Source: Mermis nigrescens (Eukaryota > Nematoda > Enoplea > Mermithida > Mermithidae). Taken from it: DNA of 64,000 bases. The position numbers and the translations under genes were made by a program. Location: contig JAVLUZ010000417.1 in NCBI GenBank assembly GCA_036768485.1, positions 124,001-188,000 on the forward strand. The letters run 5' to 3'. Below are positions 34,347-45,600 of the stretch, one piece after another. The notes under the pieces were generated by a model, which was given only the letters and a program-made list of their open reading frames with translations, was not told the origin of the DNA and searched no databases. The first letter of the stretch is position 1. Each line of letters opens with the position of its first letter.

Positions 34347-35953
34347 ATTGGAAGCCCTTTTCGTTCATGTAGGTTTCAAAACAATTTTAACAGCAGAAGC
34401 AGCTATTTTTGCATAGTTTTCTTCTATTTTCATTTAAAAAAATTTCAATATTTTGCATCAAATGCTATAAATACAGGAAATCAAGCAGTAAATCATGCTT
34501 CTAGACGTCTATCCGCCTTAATTTTGCAAATTTCCCGGCTCTTCGCGCCAGATTTTTGTTAAAGTCTTAGAAATTCAATGATTTTTTGCACAAAATTGTC
34601 GAAAATTCTAAAATTTTAAGAAAAATGTGACTTTAAAAGTGATTTTTGTAAAAGTATACAATCTAAAACACCGAAAAATGCTATTTCGCGCGTTGAGGGC
34701 AAACTTTTGGACCTGTTTTTGACTTTTTTGGAAAAGTTTGTATACCGCCCCCTCCGGCTACTGGATGGATCAGAAATTGCAGTAATTCTCGCATTCGTCT
34801 GCTACCATAAAACGTTCAAAAACTCTTTTTTGTAAAGCACAATCTCAAAGCAGTTGGTTATAATAGTGTGACTTTAAAGAATCTGATAAAGGCTGACAAC
34901 GACGATAACGCGATAGCACAACAAGGCGAAATAGATGAGGCTGACTTTGATTCAGATGATCTAGATTTCGATGATGAATTATCTGCTTTATCAGATTGAA
35001 ATAAAAATTCTGGCCAACACCAATAGACATTTGTTTTAGTTCGATAAAGTGTTAAAATTACGATTATTCTCTAGCTCATGTACATACAAAATATTCTAAG
35101 AGTACTATTTATGGGTATACGTATATAAGCTTGACCCTCGGCATTACCCTCGGCCTCGACTCGGCCTCGGCCGAGGCCGAGGCAAGGATTTTAAGTCGCC
35201 TCGGCCTCGGCCGAGGCCGAGGGTCCAAAAAGTACCCTCGGTCCGATCACTGGTAGTAAGTAATACCTCCTCAGTCCTATCACCCTGCTCTTTTATGCTA
35301 GAATGTATAGAAATTAATCATTTTAAAGCTTTTGAAGTAAAAAACACATAAAAGTAGTAATCCGGAAAAAATTGTGACGTCATTACTGCTTTTGTCCTCA
35401 AAAATATGCAGAAAACGTTCCGTCAGCTCAATATCGCCTGAAAGCACCTGACTGTCTGATTCTTCAGCGAGGGGTAAACCCCCTCATGCCCCAGGTGCAT
35501 GCATGATTGCTATCCGATTGCAAGGCATCCAATCCAAGCTCTTTGTATGTTAAAAGTCAATAAAAAGCTAATTAAAAGTTGATCGAACAAGTAAAGAATT
35601 TTCTAAGTGAGCACAAGTACACAAGTGCAATTAATCATATTTTAGTGTCCTTAAATCACAAGTTTCTTCATTGCACCGTATTTCTTAATGTTTTAGTACT
35701 GCATTATTCTGATTAAAAACTAAAGTCAATACAATCAATACGTTCGATTGCATTTATTCAAATCTACTTAATGTTGAAATCTATCCAGCTAAAACGCTAA
35801 AAAGACGCGGTAATATGTTTCATTGAAAACCGTCCGTTAGTTACAGGATTTGATCTTCGACAATGCTATATTTTGGAGGAACATTATTTGTGGACTGTGG
35901 CTAGGTACTTATTTCATAAAATTAACTCCTCTGATCATCACATCACTTCACTA

Positions 35954-36178
35954 TACATGTAACAAGGGGGACGGGGATCCTCCGACTAAAGTAGGTCGCC
36001 TTCCCCCCTTACATCTGATCGAAAGAAAGAAATTTTAACTCCTGATTTTCGGGGAAAACTTGCGTTTTTTGGCCACTTTCAGGTACTTTTTTTGCCCTTT
36101 TTCGGACAAAAATTAAAGACCATTACCCCCATTTAAATGACCAATTAGCCCTTTCCAAAATTTTTTAGCCGTTACATG
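35954..36178. mobile_element. ACATGTAAC MITE
   Basis: Ends ACATGTAACAAGGGGG and TTAGCCGTTACATG with the usual tgcgttttttggcc and tttttgccc interior. Flanking 35,300-35,950 and 36,180-36,860 show nothing recognised. Confidence 0.6.
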
Positions 36179-36864
36179 ACTGCACATCACCATGGTGTTT
36201 GAAAAAACATCAGTTTCTTTCAGCATACAAAAGTCCATTATATAACCGAATCAGCGTACATTCATGGAATATCATGTCTAGTTCGAGCCTTTAAACTCAA
36301 CACTTGAGCTTTATACAGAGAAATAATTATGATTTTATTCAATTTTAGGCATTATAATGATAAAGCTACAAAAAACTGCTATACTCGGCGCAATGCAATA
36401 AATTTGTTTCTCTATTGACGGTTTTAGTTAAAAACTGAACGGGAAACGGTAAAGCATCTCATTTTCGTCATAAGAAATCTCGACTTTCCCATATTTCATA
36501 ATTCTCTTTCATAAAAAATTTGTTATCTTGAACTTATACAGAATTAATTTAAGGGCACACAGGCTGACAGTGATTAATTACATTAAAATTATTAATGAAC
36601 GCAGCACGTATAAAATAGGACTGATTAGGAAAGCTCAAACTAACTTGACAATATTAATAGCCAAACAGTCGATAATGCATAAATTATTATCAATAAGCTT
36701 GCTTTACATAGATAGGTTTTTGCACCTTTTTTAGAGAATATGAAACGGCGTAAAAACATTATTTTTGCACGTAAACAGCACATATTTTCCTGATTTTCGA
36801 ATGATTGGAAATGATTGGGGTATCCCCCTAATAAACATTTTGAATCTGTTATAATATATACCTA

Positions 36865-37095
36865 ATCTTGGGGTATCCCACTTACGCCCCCCCCCCGCAA
36901 AAAACTTTTCACCCGCCAGAATTGCAATTTTACGAAAAAATTGTAGAGTAGAAGACGACCTGGTTTAAACCTTTTTAGCGATGGTCTAGCTCTGTAATGC
37001 CAATTATTTCGGCGCTTCGCGCCAAACCGCTATTTTTGACTATTGTTTCCTAAGTTAGGTAAAAATTTTATTAATTTTTTCCTAAAAAATTTTTT
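36865..37095 (+). repeat. GATCTTGGGG-family repeat fragment
   Basis: taatcttggggtatcc, a C-run, attatttcggcgcttcgcgcc at about 37,003-37,023, then ctatttttgactattgtttcc. Partial copy. Confidence 0.55.
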
Positions 37096-37163
37096 ACCTC
37101 CTTATATATATACAATACTTTATTCACATAAACCTATAAGTAAAACGCCACAAAGAAAGACAA

Positions 37164-38115
37164 GGTATTACTACTGGAGTACGTCCACACTTTAAAAAAA
37201 TCATTTTCGTTAGAAAATAAAATCGCCATATTCCTAAATCGACATCGCTGATCTCAAATCCGTTGTCTAGTTTTAGTCTGCATGCATCGTTGTTACAGTA
37301 TGCCTACAGTACACCTCAACACTTATTCGAAAATCATTTTCGTTAAAAAATGAAATCGCCATATTCGTAAATTGACATCTCTGATCTCAAATCCGTTGTC
37401 TATTTTTAGCCCGCATGCATCGTTGTATACCTACGTTACAGTATAAGTACTGTACACCGCCGATTTTTTATTTTCAGATCTCAACTTACCTACTTCAGAA
37501 AATTTATCAAGATCATGGCACAAGATATTAATACGAAAAGCAAGCAGCGAGCCGTTTTCTCGTGCGAATTCGGTGGCTGATTCTTCAGTTCTTGTGATAT
37601 GGCAAAATTCGTGCATATTAATATCTTGTGCCATGATGCTAATAAATTTTATGAAGTAAGTTATCTGAGATCTGAAAATATAAAATCTGAGGTGTACTGA
37701 AGTTATACCGTAACGTAGGTATAGAACGATGCATGCAAGTTAAAAATAGACAACGGATTTGAGATCAGCGATGTCAATTTACTAATATGGCGATTTTATT
37801 TTTTAACGAAAATGATTTTTTCAAAAGTGTTGAGGTGTACTCTACGTATACTATAACAACGATGCATGCAGGCCAAAAATAGACAACGGATTTAAGATCA
37901 GGGATGTCGATTTATTAGTATGGCGATTTTATTTTTCAACGAAAATGATTTTTTTAAAGTGTTAGGGTGTACTGTAGGTATACTGCAACAACGATACATG
38001 CAGGCTGAAAATAGACAACGGATTTGAGATCAGCGATGTCGATTTACTCATGTGTCTATTTTATTTTTTAATGAAAATGATTTTTCAAAAAGTGTGGACG
38101 TACTCCAGTAATACC
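37164..38115. mobile_element. foldback element with tandemly repeated arms, 9-bp target duplication
   Basis: 952 bp. Inverted ends GGTATTACTGGAGTACGTCC, flanked by identical GAAAGACAA (37,155-37,163 and 38,116-38,124). A 9-bp duplication is typical of Mutator-like elements. The left arm has two and the right arm three tandem units of about 150-160 bp (each with GACAACGGATTTGAGATCAG on the right arm), around a central palindrome at 37,480-37,675 (aagatattaat ... attaatatctt). No transposase. Confidence 0.92.
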
Positions 38116-38499
38116 GAAAGACAACATAGTAGACATAAATGCAAAAATCATGGGGACACACATGTAAATAACTAATTGCGCTCCCCATAAAAACAAATAG
38201 ATCGGCACTTCTTAAAATAGTAACTTACGTTGTTAAAATAATCTGTTTTATTTTTATCCTTAGGCTTGGGCTTAATCATTTATATCATTTCATATATTTA
38301 TTTTTATTTTATCTAGGGACATATATTATATTGTTTATTCGCTTACGCCTATTTTTATCAGTTTTGCGTACATCAGTAATGAACATATTCTTCTTCGGTA
38401 CTTATACACTTTAACACCCATCGAATTTTTTCTATCTTTTTCAAGATTAGGGTATATACGGGACTTTTTCCGATAGAGAAAATAACTTTCATTTGCCGG

Positions 38500-38573
38500 G
38501 TTTCCATCATCAGACCTCTTGCTCTACAGCGCAACACGTTATCCAATCGGCTACGCCACCTGCTTCTAAGAAT
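38500..38573 (-). repeat. tRNA-derived sequence (SINE head or tRNA relic)
   Basis: On the minus strand GGTGGCGTAGCCGATTGGAT resembles an A box and D arm. The expected B box is degraded to gatggaaacccgg. Too decayed to name the amino acid. The remainder of 38,125-39,420 has only a short (CTT) tract near 38,970. Confidence 0.35.
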
Positions 38574-40194
38574 TAGTAACGATGTTATAAGTGAACCATT
38601 TATTTTTTTCCACGTAAGTAACGTTATAAATGAAGCAACTCGTGGAATTTAAGATATTTTTGTATGAATACCGACTGCGAAAATCGCTCCACTTGTTTCG
38701 CTCGCTCAGCATACAACGGAATAGCCTAAGACATTGGTAACAACAATCAGTGAATCTTTATTAATCATTATAGCTTTAGGTTTTCAAATTCGAAGACTAA
38801 GACCCATGAAAAAGTTACCCACAGACATAAAAATAGTGCTTAAACTAACGTTCTGAACACAGTAGAGCATCCTAAAAATGATTCAAAAAATCACTATACC
38901 TATACCTACCCTAATTTTTAAAAAACAAAAAACTCGGTGGATGTTAAATTGTATAAGTCCTCTATTTCTTCTTCTTCTTCATTAGCTATTTGTGCATTAT
39001 CGACTCTTCGATATTAGAGGTCATTACGTTATAGGAAATAGCCAATCGCAATTACCTATTACCATCATTATCATTATTGATGACGTCATAAATAAGGTTT
39101 TATTCTGTGGAAAAAAAGTATAACCTAAATCAACCTTTTTTCGAATTTTTCTGAAATTTCTTTACCTTTAAAAAATTCTAGCATAGTGTGAAAAATAGTT
39201 CCGAAATCTAGCTGATCTAGTAGCAAAACCAACCCTGTACAACCAAATCGAATCGAAATTTAGGACCTAAATGTAACCTACCTAGGTCCGATCCGCAGAT
39301 GCTTTCCTAAGTAACCATAAAATTGATAAAAATCAATAGAGGGTTAGAATTTATTATGAATATTATTGTATGTATTAAATTAATTAAATCTGAATAGATC
39401 CTGCGAATTTCCCTATTACACAGTAGAGAAAGAAAAGAACGAGCATCGCCAGGAATGCCGAAAAATTATGTTTTTTGACGCGCACCCTCGTTTTTGAGCC
39501 CCAAAAGGCACCTGAGAAAAAATTTCCCAGGCTGTGCATGTTTATCAGCCTTGCCACGGAAATAAAGGATGCCACTCAATCAATCGTTCAGCTCATTTTG
39601 TTTCAAAATTCAAATAGGTATTATTCATTCAATTGATAAGCACAGTAATCATACTAGAATTCTTACTGTCTGCGTGCACAGCAATACATGCTGATCTGTG
39701 CAAGGTGAATTATTCTGCAGAAGCATATGCATGCATATTTCGACATATACGATTGTACAAATTCAGAAGTGCAGAATCATATGCACGGCATAAGCCATAT
39801 AGAATCTTCAATATACAAGTGTCTTAAATAAGATATTTGTAAGCGGTGTAAATAACTGTAGAGTTCTTTAAACAAGCTGAAATGTAAGTCAAAAAACTTT
39901 CTTAAAAACTTTTTAATAAATGAAAAACCATAATTAAATTCAATTTGGGAACCAAAGATTTTGGCAATTTTAAATATGTAGCTCCTAAAGTAAGAGATCT
40001 TAAAAGTATGATTTCGCAAATATTTGTATGGCTCAAGTGCACCCACATTATTCATGAAGGTTATACAGCATTTATTTACAAACATATGCAATCTACGAAG
40101 ATAGTTCTTTAGTTTTTACCCCACCTGAAATCAGAACTTCATACGTTTTGTGCATGCATATACATACATTTAAACACAACTATGATATGTTTCA

Positions 40195-40331
40195 TACAAG
40201 TTTGGGCATAAATTTTAAAAGCCATGTCCGACAATAAACCGACAGATTGCGATTATAGCATTGATTTGATATAGGTATAATTATCGTAATCCGTCGGCTT
40301 AAATTCCTAAAATTTATGCCCAAACTTATGT
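40195..40331. mobile_element. small MITE
   Basis: Near-perfect inverted ends AAGTTTGGGCATAAATTTTA and AAAATTTATGCCCAAACTT enclosing about 90 bp. No clear target duplication. It abuts gaaacagactatag, a phrase that also ends the 49-kb foldback. The neighbouring 38,580-40,190 and 40,335-41,650 hold no other recognised content beyond a repeat fragment at 39,440-39,540. Confidence 0.65.
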
Positions 40332-41654
40332 GAAACAGACTATAGCCAGTCCAGGGAATCAAAGGCACAGACAATACGAACCAAAAACAATCTTACGCCG
40401 ATTTCTTACAAATCGACCACACATGCATTTTGTGACCTGACCTGTTGCTTTCCCACTGAGAAACCCATGTTTTCTTTAGTCTGTTTATTTAAGTTTGCGG
40501 TTTTCTTTTGAATTTAATCCGCTTGAATCAGGCTACAAAAGTAGTCTAATTTTTGATGTTGTAATGCGGTTAGGGAATAGCAAGCGTTTCACCATTACTC
40601 TATATACTGTAGAATATCACAACTATACTGTTAGTTTGAACTGCTTTTGTAAAACTTGAATTATTTTGAAAACCTCAGAGTTGAATGAAACGGACTATAA
40701 CTGATACCATCAAGTCATGCTCGTGAGAAATTTTATCTTTAAAAATAAAGTTGCGATATTCTGGCGTACATGGGACATCTGTGCCGTGAAAAAGTTAATC
40801 CTTTCTTGAACTTATATTGTGTACTAATGGGAATCAGCGGCATTTAGCAATACCCTCTTACCTTCAGTGCACCTTTCAATCGTTCCATTTCTCTGAAATT
40901 ATCGATATTGGAACATGTACAACGGTTGGATATGAAAATTGGAAAAAATGTCAGAAATTCCGTAATGTCAATAAAAAAATCGAGCCGGAAAAAAGATAAA
41001 GTGAATTCGTATCAGTCTAAATGATTTAGAGTCTGTTCATTCAGTCGCTCATTGCCAAGAAACGAGATTTTTTCAGTCTAGTTATATTGTGAGCGACAGA
41101 TTACTCTTTTATGTACATATGTGCATGTTAAACGTGTGACCAATTGATTTAAAACAGCAAAAGTGCCTTTAGATGTGAAGGACGAGATTAAAAATATATA
41201 CTATCTCTCCAAAATGCAGCCGAAAATTAAAATATCCAGTTTAGAAAAAACCGGTCAGCTATAAGTTTGCTGCATCCTCTAATCATGTTGAGAAATCAGT
41301 AGGAAAGGTACGATACCTAATGCATGGAAAAGAAATTTGCGCCTGAATTTCAGTAACTTTATTTGTATGCGTACCATACACAGCATGCATAAGTGCCTAC
41401 CTACCTATTTATGTAATAGATCCATAAAAAGTGCTCGTGCGCAACATTTCCTCTTTATGATACACTAGAATTTTAAAAGGGATGCCCAATGAATGTTTTC
41501 CGAAAAATTAAAACGAGCATAATTTCTCCTCATTTAATTTTTTTTCATTTTTAAAATTTTTCCCTTACATAATGGTTGCGCAAGATGGACTAAGAGTTCG
41601 ACAAATTCCTCGCACTTCTCATTAGATATCCCTTTTTCGAAATCAAGTCAAACA

Positions 41655-42245
41655 TTGGCGGATCAAGGATTTCCTGACAGGGGGCAGTACACCAACTTTT
41701 CCCAGAATTATCAAAAATATCCTAGAAATATCCTTAAAATGCGTTCGTTACGCGTAAATTAGCGTTTTTTCGTCATTTTCTTGTGGGCAGAATTATTTTT
41801 CATAGTATAGAAAAATTTGAAATCTCCGAAAAATTCCTAAAAAACGTGCATACTTCTAACAATTTTATCAATGTCGGCAAAAAGCATTAGAAAATTTTTA
41901 TATTCAGGATAGAAGTCAATTAAAACTGCAGCTCGCTTTCCGCTTTTATTATGCAAGGGTCAAATACGACGCTAATTAATGAGCTATACTTTTTAATTAC
42001 TACGCTTCTACTCAAGTCTTTGAAAGAAGCGCAAAATTTTTGTGTTGCGCTCAAAAATTTAATTTCTGTCATAAAAATGTAATTAAGCGGTCGAGAAAGT
42101 CAGTAAATGTCAATTATGAGCACAGCCAGCGCAAAACATCGAAAAACTTTGGAAAATGACAGACTATATCCAAAAAACTATTAGAAAATGCAAACTCTCA
42201 TCTCGCCACTCGGAAACGACAGGGTAGCGGCCGCCCCTCAATTCG
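41655..42245 (+). repeat. GGATC(A/T)AGGATTT ... GCGGCCGCCCC repeat
   Basis: Same terminal phrases as 51,363-51,975 and, in part, 27,063-27,110 and 32,845-34,765: ggcggatcaaggatttcctg, a G-run, and a gcggccgcccctcaattcgcc end. About 600 bp, non-coding. Confidence 0.6.
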
Positions 42246-42699
42246 CCCTTGGCTTCTGACACTCATGCGCTCATTGTATGATATTGAAAAGATTTCGACA
42301 AATTTAATATCTGAAAAAGCACAATAATCAGTTATCGCTTTTACTATTTTAAATGGCCTTATTTTTAATTTTTTCGCTCTGTTGATATTGTCTTTTAAGC
42401 ATCTTTAACTTATTGCATAATGTTAACGATCCTTAATTGAGCAGGTCGAATTACATATATGAAAAACGATCTAAAATTGATCTTTTATTCGATAATGCAT
42501 TTTCAAAGTGAGTTTAATCGCCAAGAAATATATTAACGGCGTTCGAAAATGTAAAATACGCATTTAAGAACCTTAATTCACAAACTAGAATTCTATGGAA
42601 CCGGGTTTCACCCTCCTGGCCATCCTAACCTCGCCCGATATTGTAGATAAACCACATCAATTTACGTTAGATAAAACACCTTATTTCAATTTTGCAGTA

Positions 42700-45600
42700 C
42701 CTATACATCATAGATAGCGCTACCTATAATATACTTGGCCACCCTTTTTTTCTTAAATGTTTTTCACAGCGAGTGCGAAATTTGTGTCCCCCCCTCACAG
42801 CTATAACGGCACACATCTGAGGGGTGCGGTTTTTTTTAAATGGTAGATAATAAAAAAACTTAGTGCCCCCATTTTTTTCTTGTTTACACTCAACACCGAG
42901 CGCGTCGTGAGTGTGTAAAGTTTACACCAAAAATTCAAATAATTTGCGGAGGGCCAATTTTTTTTTAAAATGTTTCCCCTAATTAGTAGGTTACGAATCT
43001 GGTCTTAAAATTTCTTTACACTCATCGGTTGTTGCACAGGAGTGTAAATTAGACGGTTTTTTACAGTTTTCATGTGGCCAAGCATATCTAACTCAGTTTT
43101 ACATTCTATGCAGTCTGATTGGTTTCAAAATGTAGACGGTTAAAAAATCTAGGGGAGACTTTTTTTAATTTTTTTTAAAGTAATATTCTCGAATTTAGAG
43201 GCGGTTTATTGTTAGCGCGTACCTATAATATACTTGGGTACCTCTAACACCTGTGCACCCCCCTACAGCTATAACGGGACACTTCTGGAAGGTGCGGTTT
43301 TTTTTAAAAGAAAGAAAATAAAAAAATTCGCTGCCCTTGTTTTTTTGTTTTTCTTGAAACGCAAAACTGACTGTGTAAAGAAGGTGTAAAGTTTTTGTGT
43401 AACGTTATAACATGGGACAAATTTTGGGACATTTATAATGCGGCATATGGACAACTGAGTATTGATGACTCGAAGAATTGAACGGCATAGGATAATAGAG
43501 GGATGAATTCTACAGATGGCACTTCTTTTGTTTTTAGAAATTCGCATTAGTTATCGAATGGCAGTGTAAAGAGTGCGAAAATCTGGGGGTAAAAAAGCAC
43601 TTTTTGGTCGAGTTTTCAACCTGCTTATGTCCGATACTAAGTCCGGTTATGAGTTTTTCGAAATGTTTTTTGACAGAAATGTAGAGCGGATCAAGGGCTA
43701 CATTCTGTATATAAGCAAAGTCTTCTATGCTTAATGGTGAGTTAGATCCTGGGGTTTAAAGTTTACACTCTAGTGGATGGTGTAAAAAAACGGATTTTAA
43801 CTAAGATTTCTCTGCCAAATTTTCCCGCTTATGAGTAAGGGTGAATTGAATACAGCAGTAATAAAGTGCCTCTCAGGGGCTACACATCGCAGCAAACCGC
43901 ATTTAAAAAAACGCAATATTGAGTTATTTATGGGGGTGTAAAGTTCGAAATTAGAGGTAAAAAATGGGCGAAAAAACACGTTTTTTCCGAATTTTGATTA
44001 ATAAATCATACCAAATAATTTTTGCAAGAGAATTTTGGCACACCGGAATGTACTACGATTTAAAAGCTACAAATTGTACCAAACCGAATTTCTTTAAACT
44101 CAATGGGGAGTTCGGTACGGAATTTTAAAGTTTACAGTGTTCTAAATGATGGAAAAAACGTTTTTGTTGCGTTTTTTGTTCCACTTTCTCCGTCCAGAAG
44201 TCGGGATAAGTCTAATAGAATAAGAATAAAGTGCTTTATATCGGGTGCATGTCAAAGCAAATTGTCTATACATTAATATTCAGCGAGTGTAAAGTCAAAA
44301 TTCTGGTGTTTAAAATGCGTTTCTGTCTTGTTTTTTCTGCCTGCTTCTCTGGTTATGAGTCAGGGACACGATTATCAAGTCTAGAAATGGACCAGGAACC
44401 AAATTTGATATGCCAGTCTGGCGCATATGTTTACACTCTACAGTGTTGTAAAGTGGTTTACACCAATTGTTAGTTTGCACATAGAACATTATGGAGACTT
44501 AATTTTTTTCATAAATATTAATCGTAATATCGGAACAATATCAAAATTACGAATCTGACCAAAATTTTCTTTACAATAGGTGTTTACATGAAGTTTACAC
44601 TACATATGTATTTATCTTGGTTTTTGAGCATTCCAGAAACCTAATTTTTCCCTGGAGTCTAAAAATTTTCAAAGGATCAAATGTGAGACGTCACGTAGGC
44701 GCGTTTGTTTACATCCAACAGTGATGTAAAGTAGTTTACATTCATTGTTTATTTGTCCTCAGACCATTGTAGAGACATAATTTTTTCATGAATGTTGATC
44801 ATAATATCCGAGTAATTTTTACACTGCATGTTAGCCTTTGTTCTAGAGCATTGCAAAAAGCGAAATTTTTTCCTGAGATCTAAAAATTTACAGGGAATGA
44901 AATATATACGTCAGTTGGGCGCTCTTGCTTACACTCAGCAGTATTGCAAAGTGGTTTAAACCTAATGTTTATTTGTCTTCAAAACATTATGGAGACTCAT
45001 TTTTCCATAAATATTGAAAATAATATCGGAGCAATATCAAAATTACGAATCCGACTAAAATATTCTTTACGCTATGTGTTTGTGTAAAGTTTACATTACG
45101 TCTTAACCTTAATTCGATAGACTTGCAGAGACTATGTAACTGAAGTCAAGAAATTTTCAAGGATTCATATGTGAGACATCAATTAAGTGAGTTTGTTAAC
45201 CCTCAAAAGTAATCTAAAGTGATTTAAAAATTATGTTCAAGTGTCCTTAGATCATTGAAGAGATGTAATTTTGTCTAAAATGGGTTGCATTAAAGTTAAA
45301 TCCTTCTTAGCCGTGTTTATAATATGTTTCACAAAATCTTGCACATGGAGAGCAATCGTTTAATCGATGTAAATTGCCAGCAAAAGTGGTTTAAAATGAA
45401 CCAGCAATCACACTAATGTGCACAGAAGTCGACAAAGATATGCAGCTTTATTGTAATCATGTACATTAATAAGCCGTAAATCGGAAATACACCATTTGGA
45501 ATGGAAAAGACTGCAGTTAATGAATACATATGTTAAACTTATTATAATAGGTAGCGCGATAGCGCTACCTATAATATACTTGGCCATCCTTTTTCTTATA

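Larger units (their letters stand above)
31921..35252. mobile_element. 3.3-kb hAT element with (CCTCGG) terminal tracts and inverted coding arms
   Basis: Inverted ends CAGTGATCGGACCGAGG, flanked by identical GTAGTAAG (31,913-31,920 and 35,253-35,260). GC-rich tracts of GCCTCGGCC words lie inside each end. Text at 32,283-32,500 is repeated inverted at 34,800-35,030. Read as minus strand in the left arm it encodes a transposase-like acidic tail: TLKNLINDDDDDDAIAQQGE then DLDFDDELSASSD and a stop. The right arm carries a diverged copy of the same tail. The catalytic part is absent. Confidence 0.9.
30850..35300. repeat. host repeat carrying nested transposons
   Basis: The GGCTATATAGC array (31,110-31,400) resumes at 31,846 (ctattcagcaatg) after a hAT MITE, then again at 35,253 after a 3.3-kb hAT element, as shown by the duplicated target bases on each side. 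Inside the hAT element sits another repeat (about 32,845-34,765), and inside that a foldback (33,029-34,346). Confidence 0.75.

Noticed and set aside
37164..38115. Possible CRISPR-like array (regular repeats)
   Set aside because: The units are about 155 bp, inverted about a centre and bounded by a 9-bp duplication; a foldback transposon in a eukaryotic genome.
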